The translations under genes were made by a program, and so were the position numbers. Below the pieces are notes generated by a model. The model searched no databases, was not told the origin of the DNA, and saw only the letters and a list, made by a program, of their open reading frames with translations. Positions 1 to 11,025 of a stretch of DNA of 64,000 nt are shown in pieces; within the stretch, counting starts at the first letter, position 1, and each line of letters starts with the position of its first letter. Where the stretch lies: NCBI RefSeq assembly GCF_000730645.1, contig NZ_BBIU01000036.1:1-64000 (forward strand), in the 5' to 3' direction. This DNA is from Pseudomonas parafulva NBRC 16636 = DSM 17004. Lineage in GTDB: Bacteria > Pseudomonadota > Gammaproteobacteria > Pseudomonadales > Pseudomonadaceae.

Positions 1-4
1 ATGC

Positions 5-30
5 TTCGCGGGTAAACCCGCACCCACAGG
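5..30. repeat. REP-like palindromic element
   Basis: A short palindrome with arms GCGGGT (8-13) and ACCCGC (16-21) is followed by CACCCACAGG. This form is typical of the abundant extragenic REP repeats of P. putida. The left part may be cut by the window edge. Nothing else was recognised between here and the first gene at 261. Confidence 0.6.
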
Positions 31-260
31 GGGGTATCGCATGCTTGCTAAATCAGTTTCCTGCGCTACAGCGCAGCCCCTGGGGCAGGGCTGTTTCCTC
101 CCACCTGGCCACTCGTCTGGTCTACGCCTTCTGGGCTATTCCAGCACCGACCAAAGGCGCCTATGCTCGCCACGGCAAAAAACAATTACACGCGTGCGGC
201 GTACAACACTGTCGGCAGCCCCTTGAGTGGAGCGTAGTTGCTGGGCATCAGGGAGCTTTC

Positions 261-1259
261 ATGAATCAGCGTACCAAGCCGGCGCCTTCCGGCTTCAGTG
301 ACCAGCAACTGCATACCTTGTTCGAGTTGATCAGCGATGGCGTCTGGGATTGGGACGCCAATACCGGCTACGTTTACCGCAACCCAGGTTGGTACGCCAT
401 GCTCGGTTACCCCGTGCATTCCATGGACAACTCGGTGCTCACGTGGGAGAACGTTATACACCCAGAGGACTACCCCAGGGTGATGGCGCACTTCGATGCG
501 TACATCAACCAGCGCAACGAGCGCTACCTGGTCGAGTATCGCTGCCGCTGCAGCGATGGCAGTTACCTGTGGATCGAGGATCGCGGCTATGTCATCGCCC
601 GCAACCCGGATGGCTCGGTAGCCCGTATGCTCGGTGCTCACCGCGACATTGATGTTGGCAAGCGCCAGCTGGCGCAGCTGGAGCGTCGCAACCAGTCGCT
701 CGAAGAGCTGGTTGCCGAGCGCACCCGTGAACTGTCGAAGGTCAATGAGCAGCTGCAACGCCAACTGAACGAGAACCGCGAGCTCGCCGAGCGCGATGCC
801 CTGACCCGCCTTGCCAACCGCTACCGGCTGGAGGATTCGCTCAAGCGTGAGTGTGAGCGTGCCCAGCGCTTTCGCCAGCCGTTTTCGGTCATCGCCATGG
901 ACATGGACGACTTCAAGCCCATCAATGACCACTTCGGTCATGCCCGCGGTGATGCCGCCTTGGTACAGGTGGCCGACACCTTGCGCCACGGTTTGCGCGC
1001 TGCAGACCTGCTGGCCCGCTGGGGCGGTGACGAATTCGTGGTGGTACTGCCGCATACCACGCTGCCAGAGGCGAAAAGCCGTGCGGCCCAGTTACGCCAG
1101 GGCCTGGCGCAACTGGCGCCGGTGGGGGACTGGCCGCTGACCATGAGCTACGGTGTGGTGCAGTGGCAGGAGGGTGACGACCGCCAGTCGGTGCTGGCGC
1201 GTGCCGACAAGGCGCTCTACCGGGCCAAAGGGGCCGGCAAGAACGCCATTGCCGAGTAG
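261..1259 (+). CDS. PAS-GGDEF diguanylate cyclase
   Basis: Predicted cytoplasmic diguanylate cyclase of 332 residues making cyclic di-GMP from two GTP. A PAS domain of the PAS_3 type spans about residues 15-130 and may bind an unknown ligand or cofactor. A charged helical linker follows (about 132-178), then a GGDEF domain to the C-terminus. The active-site signature GGDEF is intact at 255-259. An RxxD inhibitory site (RAAD, 246-249) lies exactly five residues upstream, so product feedback is expected. There is no transmembrane segment. The ATG at 261 was chosen because AGGGAG (250-255) precedes it; longer in-frame starts would add a low-quality N-terminus. It converges on lpdV with only 21 nt between stop codons. 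A role in motility is plausible because ycgR/flgZ, a c-di-GMP receptor, is nearby, but that link is inference. Confidence 0.9.
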   Translation: MNQRTKPAPSGFSDQQLHTLFELISDGVWDWDANTGYVYRNPGWYAMLGYPVHSMDNSVLTWENVIHPEDYPRVMAHFDAYINQRNERYLVEYRCRCSDGSYLWIEDRGYVIARNPDGSVARMLGAHRDIDVGKRQLAQLERRNQSLEELVAERTRELSKVNEQLQRQLNENRELAERDALTRLANRYRLEDSLKRECERAQRFRQPFSVIAMDMDDFKPINDHFGHARGDAALVQVADTLRHGLRAADLLARWGGDEFVVVLPHTTLPEAKSRAAQLRQGLAQLAPVGDWPLTMSYGVVQWQEGDDRQSVLARADKALYRAKGAGKNAIAE

Positions 1260-1280
1260 CCTGCCAGGCGCAGGCAAAGG

Positions 1281-2660
1281 TTAGATGTGCAGTGCGTGCC
1301 CCAGGGCGCGCAACGCTGCCTCCTGCACCGCCTCACCCAACGTGGGGTGAGCATGGATGGTGCCCGCCACGTCTTCCAGGCGTGCGCCCATCTCCAGCGA
1401 CTGGGCAAACGCCGTGCACAGCTCCGATACCGCCACGCCCACCGCCTGCCAGCCGACAATCAGGTGGTTGTCACGTCGTGCCACCACGCGTACGAAGCCG
1501 GTTTTCGACTCCAGGCTCATGGCCCGACCATTGGCGGCAAAAGGGAACTGCGCGACGATGCAGTCCAGGCCCTGAGCCTTGGCCTGTTCTGGCGTCGTGC
1601 CGGCTACCACCACCTCCGGGTCGGTGAAGCACACGGCGGCGATGGCAGCAGGCTCGAAGCGGCGAGCCTTGCCTGCGATCAGCTCGGCGACCATCTCGCC
1701 CTGGGCCATGGCACGGTGGGCCAGCATGGGCTCCCCTGCCACGTCGCCAATCGCCCACACATTGCGCATGCTGGTCTGGCACTGCGCGTCGATGGCGATG
1801 GCCGCGCCGTTCATCTTCAAGTCCAGGCATTGCAGGTTGTAGCCCTGGGTGCGTGGGCGACGACCCACTGCCACCAGTACCCTGTCGGCTTCCAGGCGCA
1901 GCAGCGCCCCTTGGCCGTCACGGGCCAGCAGGTTGCCGGCCTCATACGCTTCGACACTGTGATTGACGTGCACGGCGATACCCAGCGCCTTGAGCGACTC
2001 GGCCACCGGTGCGGTCAGTTCGCTGTCGTAGGTGGGCAGGATGCGTTCACGCGCCTCCACCACGCTGACCTGAGCGCCCAACTTGCGATAGGCGATACCC
2101 AGCTCCAGGCCGATGTAGCCCCCACCCACCACCACCAGGTGACGGGGCAGGGCCTGGGGCGACAGGGCTTCGGTGGACGAGATCACTGCCCCGCCCAGTG
2201 GCAGCATGGGCAGTTCGACGCTGCTGGAACCTGTGGCCAGCAACAGGTGCTCGCACTGGATGCGCTGGCCGTCGACCTCCACCTGCTTGCCGTCCAGAAT
2301 CTTCGCCCAGCCGTGAATCACCTTTACCCCGTGCTTTTTCAGCAAGGCCGCAACACCGGTGGTCAGCCGGTCAACGATACCGTCTTTCCAGGCCACGCTG
2401 CGGCTGATGTCGAGCTGTGGCGAGCTGACGCTGATACCCAGTTGCGAGCCCGTTGCATAACCGGTGGCGTGGTGGAACTGTTCTGCCACGTGAATCAGCG
2501 CCTTCGAGGGAATGCAGCCGATGTTCAGGCACGTGCCGCCCAGTGCCTGCCCTTCGACCAGCACGGTCGGGATGCCCAACTGCCCGGCGCGGATGGCCGC
2601 CACGTAGCCGCCAGGGCCGCCGCCGATGATCAGCAGTGTCGTTTGAATGATCGGTTGCAT
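1281..2660 (-). CDS. lpdV: Dihydrolipoyl dehydrogenase (E3, LPD-Val)
   Basis: E3 subunit of the branched-chain 2-oxo acid dehydrogenase complex, 459 residues. It reoxidises dihydrolipoamide on the E2 subunit using FAD and NAD+. An N-terminal FAD-binding glycine motif (GGGPGG, 13-18) is followed by the redox-active disulfide in [13 protein letters not shown] (Cys44 and Cys49). A second NAD-binding glycine motif occurs mid-protein. The C-terminal catalytic His-Glu pair lies in HPTLGE. It is the last gene of bkdA1-bkdA2-bkdB-lpdV, 2 nt after the bkdB stop codon, so translation is probably coupled. Position in this operon identifies it as the valine-specific LPD rather than the general E3 of the pyruvate and 2-oxoglutarate complexes. 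Confidence 0.96.
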   Translation of the reverse strand: MQPIIQTTLLIIGGGPGGYVAAIRAGQLGIPTVLVEGQALGGTCLNIGCIPSKALIHVAEQFHHATGYATGSQLGISVSSPQLDISRSVAWKDGIVDRLTTGVAALLKKHGVKVIHGWAKILDGKQVEVDGQRIQCEHLLLATGSSSVELPMLPLGGAVISSTEALSPQALPRHLVVVGGGYIGLELGIAYRKLGAQVSVVEARERILPTYDSELTAPVAESLKALGIAVHVNHSVEAYEAGNLLARDGQGALLRLEADRVLVAVGRRPRTQGYNLQCLDLKMNGAAIAIDAQCQTSMRNVWAIGDVAGEPMLAHRAMAQGEMVAELIAGKARRFEPAAIAAVCFTDPEVVVAGTTPEQAKAQGLDCIVAQFPFAANGRAMSLESKTGFVRVVARRDNHLIVGWQAVGVAVSELCTAFAQSLEMGARLEDVAGTIHAHPTLGEAVQEAALRALGHALHI

Positions 2661-2662
2661 GC

Positions 2663-3916
2663 TTACTCCACGAACAGGCAGGCGGGTTGCTCCAATAGGC
2701 CGCGCACGGCCTGGATGAACAACGCGGCGTCCATGCCATCGACCACCCGGTGGTCGAACGAGCTGGACAGGTTCATCATCTTGCGCACAACGATCTGGCC
2801 ATCGACCACTACGGGCCGCTCGACCATGCGGTTCACGCCAACAATGGCCACTTCCGGCGTGTTCACCACCGGTGTGCTTACGATGCCGCCCAGTGCGCCC
2901 AGGCTGGTAAGGGTGATGGTGGAGCCGGTCAGCTCATCGCGGCTGGCCTTGTTGGTGCGCGCTGCATTCGCCACCCGTGCGATCTCGCCGGCATTGGCCC
3001 ACAGGCTGCCGGCCTCGGCGTGGCGCAACACCGGCACCATCAGGCCGTTGTCGCCCTGGGTGGCGATACCCACATGCACCGCCCCATGGCGGGTGATCAC
3101 CTGTGCTTCGTCGTCGTAGGTGGCGTTGATCTGCGGGAAATCGCGCAGCGCAACCACCAGTGCACGCACCAGAAACGGCAGCAAGGTCAGCTTGCCGCGG
3201 CTGTCGCCATGCTTGGCATTGAGTTGCTGGCGCAGGGCTTCCAGGGCCGTGACGTCGATTTCTTCCACATAACTGAAATGAGCGACCCGGCGCTTGGCGT
3301 CCTGCATGCGCTGGGCGATCTTGCGGCGCAGGCCGATGACCGGCACCTGCTCGCTGTCGGTGCGTTTGGCATAACCACCGGGTGCCTGCCCGGCAGCGCT
3401 GTGCGGCTTGCTCATGAAGCCATCGAGGTCCTCGTGCAGAATGCGCCCGGCCGGCCCGCTGCCGTGCACGTAGCGCAATTCGATGCCGGCATCCAGTGCA
3501 CGCTTACGCACAGCCGGTGAGGCCAACGGCTTGTCGCCCGCCTGGCGCGGCACCAGGGCGGCAGCCTCATGCTCGGCCGCTTTCTGCGGTGCTGCCCGTA
3601 CCGCCTGGGGCCTGGCCGCCTCAGGCACTGGCTCGGCGGCCTTGGCCTGCGGCGCGTCCGTGTGGTTGCCGTTGCCCTCCACCTCGATGCGGATCAGTTC
3701 ACTGCCCACCGGCATCACTTCACCGGGTTGGCCGCCCAACGCCAGCACCTTGCCGCTGACCGGCGACGGGATTTCTACCGTAGCCTTGTCGGTCATGACA
3801 TCGGCCACCACCTGGTCTTCTGCGATCACGTCGCCGACCTTCACGAACCACTCCACCAACTCCACCTGGGCGATGCCTTCGCCAATGTCCGGCATCTTGA
3901 TGACGTGCGTACCCAT
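2663..3916 (-). CDS. bkdB: Branched-chain 2-oxo acid dehydrogenase E2, acyltransferase
   Basis: Core E2 component (417 residues) that accepts the branched acyl group on lipoamide and passes it to CoA. The N-terminal lipoyl domain (about 1-80) carries the lipoylated lysine in VMTDKATVE (Lys44). An Ala/Pro-rich hinge follows, then a peripheral subunit-binding domain around residues 130-165 (VRKRALDAG to HEDLDGFM). The catalytic domain ends with the active-site motif HRVVDGM near the C-terminus. Its start codon directly follows the bkdA2 stop codon. All functional motifs are intact. Confidence 0.96.
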   Translation of the reverse strand: MGTHVIKMPDIGEGIAQVELVEWFVKVGDVIAEDQVVADVMTDKATVEIPSPVSGKVLALGGQPGEVMPVGSELIRIEVEGNGNHTDAPQAKAAEPVPEAARPQAVRAAPQKAAEHEAAALVPRQAGDKPLASPAVRKRALDAGIELRYVHGSGPAGRILHEDLDGFMSKPHSAAGQAPGGYAKRTDSEQVPVIGLRRKIAQRMQDAKRRVAHFSYVEEIDVTALEALRQQLNAKHGDSRGKLTLLPFLVRALVVALRDFPQINATYDDEAQVITRHGAVHVGIATQGDNGLMVPVLRHAEAGSLWANAGEIARVANAARTNKASRDELTGSTITLTSLGALGGIVSTPVVNTPEVAIVGVNRMVERPVVVDGQIVVRKMMNLSSSFDHRVVDGMDAALFIQAVRGLLEQPACLFVE

Positions 3917-4975
3917 TCAGACCTCCATGACCTTTTTCAATGCCGCGCCTACCCGTGAAGGGCCGGGGAAGTACGCCCATTCCTGGGCGTGCGGGTAGGG
4001 GGTATCCCAGCCGGTCACGCGCTGGGTCGGCGCTTCCAGGTGGTGGAAGCAGTGCTCCTGCACCAGCGACACCAGCTCGGCGCCAAAACCGCAGGTGCGG
4101 GTGGCTTCGTGCACCACCACGCAACGACCGGTCTTTTTCACCGAGTCGACGATGGTGTCCAGGTCCAGCGGCCACAGGCTGCGCAGGTCGATCACTTCCG
4201 CGTCGACACCGGTTTCCTCCGCAGCCACCTGGGCAACGTACACCGTGGTGCCGTAGGTGAGCACCGTCACATCACTGCCCGGGCGGGTGATCACGGCCTT
4301 GTCCAGCGGCACGCTGTAGTAGCCATCGGGCACGGCGCTTTGCGGGTGCTTGGCCCACGGTGTTACCGGGCGGTCGTGATGGCCGTCGAATGGCCCGTTG
4401 TACAGGCGCTTGGGCTCGAGGAAGATGACCGGGTCGTCGCACTCGATCGAGGCGATCAGCAGGCCTTTGGCGTCGTAAGGGTTGGAGGGCATGACGGTGC
4501 GCAGGCCGCATACCTGGGTGAACATCGCTTCGGGGCTCTGGCTATGGGTCTGGCCACCGTAGATGCCGCCGCCGCAGGGCATGCGCAGGGTCAGCGGGGC
4601 GATGAATTCGCCGGCAGAGCGGTAACGCAGGCGCGCCATTTCCGACACGATCTGGTCAGACGCAGGGTAGAAATAGTCGGCGAACTGGATCTCTACCACG
4701 GGGCGCAGGCCGTAGGCCCCCATCCCCACCGCCGTGCCGACGATGCCACTCTCCGAGATAGGCGCATCGAACACCCGGGCCTTGCCGTATTTGTTCTGCA
4801 GGCCTTCGGTGCAGCGGAACACGCCGCCGAAGTAGCCGACGTCCTGCCCGTACACGACCACGTTGTCGTCGCGCTCAAGCATGATGTCCATGGCCGAGCG
4901 CAGGGCCTGGATCATGGTCATGGTGGTGGTGGCCATGGCGGTTTCCGGGTTGATGCCGTTGGTATGGTCGTTCAT
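3917..4975 (-). CDS. bkdA2: Branched-chain 2-oxo acid dehydrogenase E1 beta
   Basis: Beta subunit of the thiamine-diphosphate E1 component that decarboxylates the 2-oxo acids from valine, leucine and isoleucine; it pairs with BkdA1 as an alpha2beta2 enzyme. It has the transketolase central-domain pattern (VVYGQDVG, then PISESGIVG) and a C-terminal domain with VIDLRSLWPLD. From the ATG at 4975 it has 352 residues and begins one base after the bkdA1 stop codon. A second in-frame ATG at 4936 would give the 339-residue form (MATTTMT...), which matches my recollection of the classical P. putida protein, so the exact start is open. Confidence 0.95.
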   Translation of the reverse strand: MNDHTNGINPETAMATTTMTMIQALRSAMDIMLERDDNVVVYGQDVGYFGGVFRCTEGLQNKYGKARVFDAPISESGIVGTAVGMGAYGLRPVVEIQFADYFYPASDQIVSEMARLRYRSAGEFIAPLTLRMPCGGGIYGGQTHSQSPEAMFTQVCGLRTVMPSNPYDAKGLLIASIECDDPVIFLEPKRLYNGPFDGHHDRPVTPWAKHPQSAVPDGYYSVPLDKAVITRPGSDVTVLTYGTTVYVAQVAAEETGVDAEVIDLRSLWPLDLDTIVDSVKKTGRCVVVHEATRTCGFGAELVSLVQEHCFHHLEAPTQRVTGWDTPYPHAQEWAYFPGPSRVGAALKKVMEV

Positions 4976-4976
4976 C

Positions 4977-6408
<1,432 letters not shown>

Positions 6409-6894
6409 ATGCGCAAACTCGATCGTACCGATATCGGCATCCTCAACAGCCTGCAGGAAAACGCCCGCATCACCAATGCCGAGCTGGCCCGCTCGGTCAA
6501 CCTGTCACCCACGCCGTGCTTCAACCGCGTGCGGTCGATGGAAGAACTGGGGGTGATTCGCCAGCAGGTCACGCTGCTGTCGCCTGAGGTGCTGGGGCTC
6601 GATGTGAATGTGTTCATCCATGTCAGCCTGGAAAAACAGGTCGAGCAGTCTCTGCACCGGTTCGAGGAAGAAATTGCCGAGCGCCCCGAAGTGATGGAGT
6701 GCTACCTCATGACCGGTGACCCGGACTACCTGCTGCGCGTGCTGCTGCCCAGCATCCAGGCCCTGGAGCGGTTTCTGGATTACCTCACGCGCTTGCCGGG
6801 CGTGGCCAATATCCGCTCAAGCTTTGCCTTGAAGCAGGTGCGTTACAAGACCGCGTTGCCGCTGCCGCCAAATGGTCTGACCTTGCGCGAATAA
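6409..6894 (+). CDS. bkdR: Lrp/AsnC-family activator of the bkd operon
   Basis: Transcriptional regulator of 161 residues, the length expected for BkdR. An N-terminal helix-turn-helix lies at about 15-50 ([25 protein letters not shown] read in part), followed by the RAM ligand-binding/oligomerisation domain (about 65-145). It is divergent to the bkd operon, the classical arrangement in P. putida, where it senses branched-chain amino acids and activates transcription. No clear Shine-Dalgarno precedes the ATG. Confidence 0.95.
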   Translation: MRKLDRTDIGILNSLQENARITNAELARSVNLSPTPCFNRVRSMEELGVIRQQVTLLSPEVLGLDVNVFIHVSLEKQVEQSLHRFEEEIAERPEVMECYLMTGDPDYLLRVLLPSIQALERFLDYLTRLPGVANIRSSFALKQVRYKTALPLPPNGLTLRE

Positions 6895-6909
6895 CGGTGG
6901 TCCAAGGCT

Positions 6910-6932
6910 GTCGGCGCCCTACGGCGCCCGAC
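6910..6932 (+). terminator. Stem-loop after bkdR
   Basis: GTCGGCGCC and GGCGCCCGAC pair as a 9-bp GC-rich stem with one bulged base and a short loop, 15 nt after the bkdR stop codon. There is no T-run after it, so intrinsic termination would be weak. Confidence 0.4.
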
Positions 6933-7029
6933 ACTATTGTGATTCGCAAGCGGGGCCTGCAAACCGGCAACATTTGCCATTATGCTGCTAGCACCCACCG
7001 CCTGTTGACGAGGGAGCCTGAAGGGACGT

Positions 7030-8361
7030 ATGCGCACTATCTGGAAGCCGTTTCAGTCGTTGTATTTTGCTGCGCTGATGATGTTGATCGGCTCGGGCCT
7101 GCTCAGTACCTACCTGGCCTTGCGCCTGGCGGCCGACCATGTCGACAGCCTGTGGGTGGGTGCGCTGATGGCGGCCAACTACTTTGGCCTGGCCGTGGGC
7201 GGCAAGGTCGGCCACCGGCTGATCGGCCGGGTGGGGCACATCCGCGCCTACGCCACCTGTGCCGGCATCGTCGGCGCGGCGGTGCTGGGCCACGGCCTGA
7301 CCAACTGGCTGCCGGCCTGGGTGGGGCTGCGCATGATCGTCGGCCTCGGCATGATGTGCCAGTACATGGTCATCGAAAGTTGGCTGAACGAGCAGGCGGA
7401 CGTCAAATACCGGGGTGCCGTGTTCAGCGGGTACATGATCGCGTCTTATCTGGGCCTGGTACTTGGCCAGTTGATCCTGGTGGTACACCCGGAGCTCGGC
7501 CCTGAATTGCTGATGTTGGTGGCGATGTGTTTTGCCCTGTGCCTGGTGCCGGTCGCCATGACCCGCCGCATCCACCCCGCACCGTTACGGCCGGCCCCCA
7601 TGGAGCCCAGGTTCTTCATCAAGCGGGTGCCGCAGTCGCTCAGTACCGTATTGGGGGCGGGGCTGATCGTAGGCTCGTTCTATGGCCTCGCGCCCCTGTA
7701 CGCGGCCAGCCAGGGGCTGAGCACCGAGCAGGTCGGCCTGTTCATGGGTAGCTGCATTTTCGCTGGCCTGGTGGTGCAGTACCCCTTGGGCTGGTTGTCC
7801 GACCGCTACGACCGGGCTGTGCTGATCCGCAGTGTGGCAGGCGGGCTGGCGCTGGTGGCAGCGCCGTTGGCCATTCTGCCCAGCGTGCCGCTGGAGTTGT
7901 TGTTCGGTATCGGCTTTCTGGTGTCGCTGCTGCAATTCTGCCTGTACCCGCTGGCGGTTGCGTTTTCCAACGACCATGTGGAAAGCGAACGGCGCGTGTC
8001 GCTGACGGCCATGCTGCTGGTCACCTATGGCGTGGGGGCATGTATCGGCCCGTTGGCGACCGGCGTGCTGATGAAGCTGCTGGGTGTGCAGATGCTGTAT
8101 GCCTTCTTCGTGTTCTTTGCCCTGGTGCTGGTATGGCGTATCCGCCCCAAAGCGGTTACCGGGCTGCACCAGGTGCAGGACGCGCCACTGGGCCACGTGG
8201 CAATGCCGGCCGCTGGCTCGCCGCTGTCGGCAGCACTGGACCCGAGGGTGGATGGGCAGACGGTGCAGGATGTGATGCAGGCCCCGGTGGCGGCAGAAGA
8301 CACCGAAGCTCCCGAAAAGCAACCGGAGCAACCCGCAAACGATAGGGAATCTGCCAGATAG
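7030..8361 (+). CDS. MFS transporter (YcaD-like)
   Basis: Integral membrane transporter of 443 residues from the major facilitator superfamily. About twelve hydrophobic segments can be counted between residues 10 and 375. The loop between helices 2 and 3 carries the MFS signature-like GGKVGHRLIGRVG, and a related repeat LGWLSDRYDRA occurs in the second half. The C-terminal 65 residues or so are hydrophilic, rich in Ala, Pro and Glu, and probably cytoplasmic. It resembles the YcaD/YfkF-type subgroup, for which substrates are largely unknown. It is not obviously part of either neighbouring system. An AAGGGA-type ribosome-binding site precedes the ATG closely. Confidence 0.85.
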   Translation: MRTIWKPFQSLYFAALMMLIGSGLLSTYLALRLAADHVDSLWVGALMAANYFGLAVGGKVGHRLIGRVGHIRAYATCAGIVGAAVLGHGLTNWLPAWVGLRMIVGLGMMCQYMVIESWLNEQADVKYRGAVFSGYMIASYLGLVLGQLILVVHPELGPELLMLVAMCFALCLVPVAMTRRIHPAPLRPAPMEPRFFIKRVPQSLSTVLGAGLIVGSFYGLAPLYAASQGLSTEQVGLFMGSCIFAGLVVQYPLGWLSDRYDRAVLIRSVAGGLALVAAPLAILPSVPLELLFGIGFLVSLLQFCLYPLAVAFSNDHVESERRVSLTAMLLVTYGVGACIGPLATGVLMKLLGVQMLYAFFVFFALVLVWRIRPKAVTGLHQVQDAPLGHVAMPAAGSPLSAALDPRVDGQTVQDVMQAPVAAEDTEAPEKQPEQPANDRESAR

Positions 8362-8402
8362 GGACGGTGGGGCTCGCCTGGCCCTGTCGGCCTTTTGGCG
8401 AC

Positions 8403-8434
8403 GGGTTCACCCGCTGGTGTTTGCGGGTGAACCC
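8403..8434. terminator. Perfect 12-bp palindrome between convergent genes
   Basis: GGGTTCACCCGC (8403-8414) and GCGGGTGAACCC (8423-8434) form a perfect 12-bp stem with an 8-nt loop. It lies between the stops of the MFS gene and ycgR and could serve as a bidirectional terminator. The sequence is also of REP character; without a T-run the two cannot be told apart. Confidence 0.6.
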
Positions 8435-8442
8435 TTCAGCCC

Positions 8443-9186
8443 TCAATAGTCGTCTTTGTCGAACCGCCGTGCTTCGCGCTGCAGTTGGTACACGAAGCTT
8501 TCCACCTTACGCTGCGCAGGGCCGCTCAGGTTATGGAAGCGCACGCCGGCAAACGTGGTGTTGATGCGTTCTTCGTAATGCAGGTGGCGCAACTCGACCA
8601 TGGTGTCGACCAGGCCAAGCGGGCTGCCCGCCTTGAACCGCTCGTACACCTGGCCCAGTTGCAGGCGGTCTTCGACATTGCCGTCGAAACGCAGCTTGCA
8701 GCCCGTGGCCGACACGTCCAGCAGTTTGCCGCGCAGGGCGCCATTGCCTTTGAGGTGGCTGCCGTCGAGGATGATGTCGACCAGTTGCGACAGTTTCAGC
8801 GCGGCGCGGAAAGCGTTGCGGCGCTGGTGGTAGGTCATCTCGACCGGCAGGGCACCCACGTAGCAGCGGTGCCCGTTGACTTCGCTGATCTTCAGCGCAT
8901 GGTCGCATTCCCAGGCGATACGCACGCCATCATGGAAACCTTCGACGCGAAAGTGCTCGCCGTTCTCGATGAACTTCTCGCCATCGCGGGGGATCATTTC
9001 ATCCAATGCGAGGGTGTTGCCTTCACGGTCCACGTGCACCACGTAACTCTGGAAGCGGTGGCCGCGGTCGTGGAAGGTGATGATCAGTGGGTCGTGGCTT
9101 TCCTGAAGCTGCCGCAGGTTGGCCGCAATTTCCAAAGGGGTGGTCAACACCTTTGGCGGTTGCGGGGCATCGGATTCATTGAACAC
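8443..9186 (-). CDS. ycgR: Flagellar brake protein, c-di-GMP receptor (YcgR/FlgZ)
   Basis: Cytoplasmic cyclic di-GMP receptor of 247 residues. It has an N-terminal YcgR domain (about 20-110) and a C-terminal PilZ domain (about 120-235). The PilZ binding motifs are intact: RRNAFR (RxxxR) and DVSATGCKL (D/NxSxxG). When loaded with c-di-GMP such proteins slow the flagellar motor; the Pseudomonas ortholog is often called FlgZ. The start is GTG at 9186 with a GGAGA-like site about 10 nt upstream. It is last in the minus-strand series flgA, flgM, flgN, ycgR, so it may be read through from the FliA-type flgM promoter. Confidence 0.93.
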   Translation of the reverse strand: MFNESDAPQPPKVLTTPLEIAANLRQLQESHDPLIITFHDRGHRFQSYVVHVDREGNTLALDEMIPRDGEKFIENGEHFRVEGFHDGVRIAWECDHALKISEVNGHRCYVGALPVEMTYHQRRNAFRAALKLSQLVDIILDGSHLKGNGALRGKLLDVSATGCKLRFDGNVEDRLQLGQVYERFKAGSPLGLVDTMVELRHLHYEERINTTFAGVRFHNLSGPAQRKVESFVYQLQREARRFDKDDY

Positions 9187-9266
9187 GGCTTATCGGTCTC
9201 CAGGCAAAAGCGACACAGGCAAATTAGCGGCATTTTGCCAGTATGTACGGTGCCTTGATAGAAAAA

Positions 9267-9734
9267 TCACACTTGGTTGAGGGCGCGCGGTTTGGCCAGA
9301 GGTGAGGTGTTGCCACGGCTGTTGTACAGCGATGGAGAATCGCCGCCCATGAGGATACGCACCTGGTTGTTGGTGACGTGTTGCTGGACCTGAATGATGC
9401 GGCCGTTGGTCTGGTTGACCTGTTGGCACGCTTCCATCAACTGCGAGAGCATGTCCAGGCGCTGCAGCATGGCCTCGCCATGCACGGAAGTGTCAGCGAC
9501 TGCCTGCACGCCGGCCCGGTCTGCGCTCAGCCCCAGGCTGACCAGCAACTGGCTGCGGCGCTGGCCGTGCTGTTCGAGCAGAATGATCAACGACTGCTTG
9601 CGAGCGAGAATCTGCTCCAGCAAGGGCATGTCGCGACCATGCAGGGCCACCGCCTCGTTCTGCAGCAGCTCGAGCAGCTCCTGCATGGGGGCGATGTCTT
9701 CTTCGATCAGTTGCAGCAGGGTAGTGTCGTGCAT
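9267..9734 (-). CDS. flgN: FlgN, chaperone for FlgK and FlgL
   Basis: Cytoplasmic export chaperone of 155 residues, largely alpha-helical, with the FlgN-type pattern of an N-terminal helix pair (LLQLIEEDIAPMQELLELL) and a C-terminal NQTNGRIIQ segment. It binds the hook-filament junction proteins FlgK and FlgL before secretion; both are encoded in this window. The C-terminal 35 residues look disordered, as usual. It follows flgM by 50 nt on the same strand. Confidence 0.92.
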   Translation of the reverse strand: MHDTTLLQLIEEDIAPMQELLELLQNEAVALHGRDMPLLEQILARKQSLIILLEQHGQRRSQLLVSLGLSADRAGVQAVADTSVHGEAMLQRLDMLSQLMEACQQVNQTNGRIIQVQQHVTNNQVRILMGGDSPSLYNSRGNTSPLAKPRALNQV

Positions 9735-9784
9735 GGCTAACTCTTGGTTTTTTCAAGCGTCCATGAAGTCAGCGCACCGAGCGG

Positions 9785-10099
9785 TCAGCGCTGTGCTTCA
9801 AAATTCAGCAGCTTGCTGGCGACCCGGCCGGCATCGACCTGGTAGCTGCCGTCGGCGATGGCCTGTTTCAGCTCGGCCACACGGGCGTTGTTGACCACGG
9901 GCTCATCACGCAGCTTGTCGCTGATCTTTTGCAATTGTTGGGCCTCAGGGCTCAGGTGCACCGTCTCGCCACTGGCGCTGGTGTCTTTTACCGCTTCTTG
10001 GCTGGCCGCCGGTTTTTCGGCGCTGCCGGGTGCGCTGTTACCGCGCACACCGCCCGTTACGGACGGGGAATTATTCAAACGACTGAAGTCGATGACCAT
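9785..10099 (-). CDS. flgM: FlgM, anti-sigma-28 factor
   Basis: Small anti-sigma factor (104 residues) that holds FliA until the hook-basal body is complete and is then secreted. The N-terminal half is Ser/Ala/Gly-rich and disordered. The C-terminal half has the conserved FliA-binding helices ([13 protein letters not shown] and [14 protein letters not shown]). AGAGG stands 9 nt before the ATG. A FliA-type promoter lies upstream (10136-10162), which gives the expected feedback loop of FliA on its own inhibitor. Confidence 0.94.
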   Translation of the reverse strand: MVIDFSRLNNSPSVTGGVRGNSAPGSAEKPAASQEAVKDTSASGETVHLSPEAQQLQKISDKLRDEPVVNNARVAELKQAIADGSYQVDAGRVASKLLNFEAQR

Positions 10100-10135
10100 G
10101 ATCAGAAACCTCTGGGTTTATGGACGCTTGCCTTG

Positions 10136-10162
10136 TTTTCGGCCAACCCGCAATAAACTTTA
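10136..10162 (-). promoter_or_regulatory. Sigma-28 (FliA) type promoter of flgM
   Basis: On the minus strand TAAAG (10162-10158), a 14-nt spacer and GCCGAAAA (10143-10136) match the Pseudomonas FliA pattern TCAAG-N14-GCCGATAA in 11 of 13 positions. It lies 36 nt before the flgM start. Confidence 0.65.
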
Positions 10163-10263
10163 GGCACAAAATGCGTGGCCGGCGTTCCGTCAGCACACAA
10201 CCCGATTTCTGACACAGTTTAGAAAAAGCGCCTCCTCACCGCCAGTACCCTCCGGCCGCTGGC

Positions 10264-11013
10264 CTACATGCTAACCTCGACCTGGCCCGGGCCGGTCACC
10301 ATGGCTTTTACCACGCGCTTGGAATTGAGGTTGCGCACCCGTATCTGTTCGCTGAGGCCTCCCTTGCTCAAGGCTTCGCCCGGCATGCGCACGCTCAGGC
10401 TGCCGCTGCGGGCCACGATTACCACGTGGTCGCCTTTGCGCACCACTTCGGCCTGCTCAAGGTGTTGCGGGGTCAGTACCTGGTCGATCACCGTGGGCCG
10501 CAGCATTTTCATGCCCACCGCCTGGTCCAGTTCAGTCAGAAAGCCCTGGCCCAGCGTGCCCACATCGCGTTCGCGCAGGGCAACATCGCCGGCGCCCACC
10601 ACGTTGTCGCGCCTGAGGGGGCGTGTGACCACCACCACGTCCCGGAACAGGCGCACGGTTGCCGGCACGAATACTGTCCATGGCGCCGCGCTGTCGCAGC
10701 GCACGCGCACGGTCACCCGGCCAAGCGGTACGTTGGGGCTTTCCAGTGACGCGTCAAGCGCCTGACTGCACAGTGGCATGCGCAGGCGAGGGTCCAGCGG
10801 GTTGACCTGGATTTCGTAACGCCCCGCCGTCTGGGTGGTGGCCAGATAATCTTCAACGGTGAATTCAAGAAACCCTTGGGTGACACCGATAAGCTGTTCA
10901 GGCATGGTGAACGCGTCCGCCAACGTGCGAACAGGCACCAGCAGGCACAGCGTGGCCAGCAAGCCGGTCAGCAGGCGCGTCAGTCGTCGGGAAAATGTCG
11001 TTTTCGTGTACAT
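10264..11013 (-). CDS. flgA: FlgA, P-ring assembly chaperone
   Basis: Periplasmic chaperone of 249 residues needed for FlgI polymerisation into the P ring. A signal peptide is visible (basic MYTKTTFSRR start, hydrophobic core, cleavage probably near LADA at about 34). The C-terminal SAF/FlgA domain includes RPLRRDNVVGAGDVALRERD and ends with the conserved VRNLNSKRVVKAMV segment. The ATG at 11013 was chosen; a TTG at 11022 is in frame three codons earlier. A sigma-54 promoter at 11026-11042 would place transcription start only a few bases before this ATG. It is divergent from cheV. Confidence 0.92.
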   Translation of the reverse strand: MYTKTTFSRRLTRLLTGLLATLCLLVPVRTLADAFTMPEQLIGVTQGFLEFTVEDYLATTQTAGRYEIQVNPLDPRLRMPLCSQALDASLESPNVPLGRVTVRVRCDSAAPWTVFVPATVRLFRDVVVVTRPLRRDNVVGAGDVALRERDVGTLGQGFLTELDQAVGMKMLRPTVIDQVLTPQHLEQAEVVRKGDHVVIVARSGSLSVRMPGEALSKGGLSEQIRVRNLNSKRVVKAMVTGPGQVEVSM

Positions 11014-11025
11014 GGCGCTCAAAAA

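Noticed and set aside
1287-3119. Plus-strand open frame of about 610 codons across lpdV and bkdB
   Set aside because: Opposite to two enzymes with intact catalytic motifs; composition is typical of an antisense shadow.
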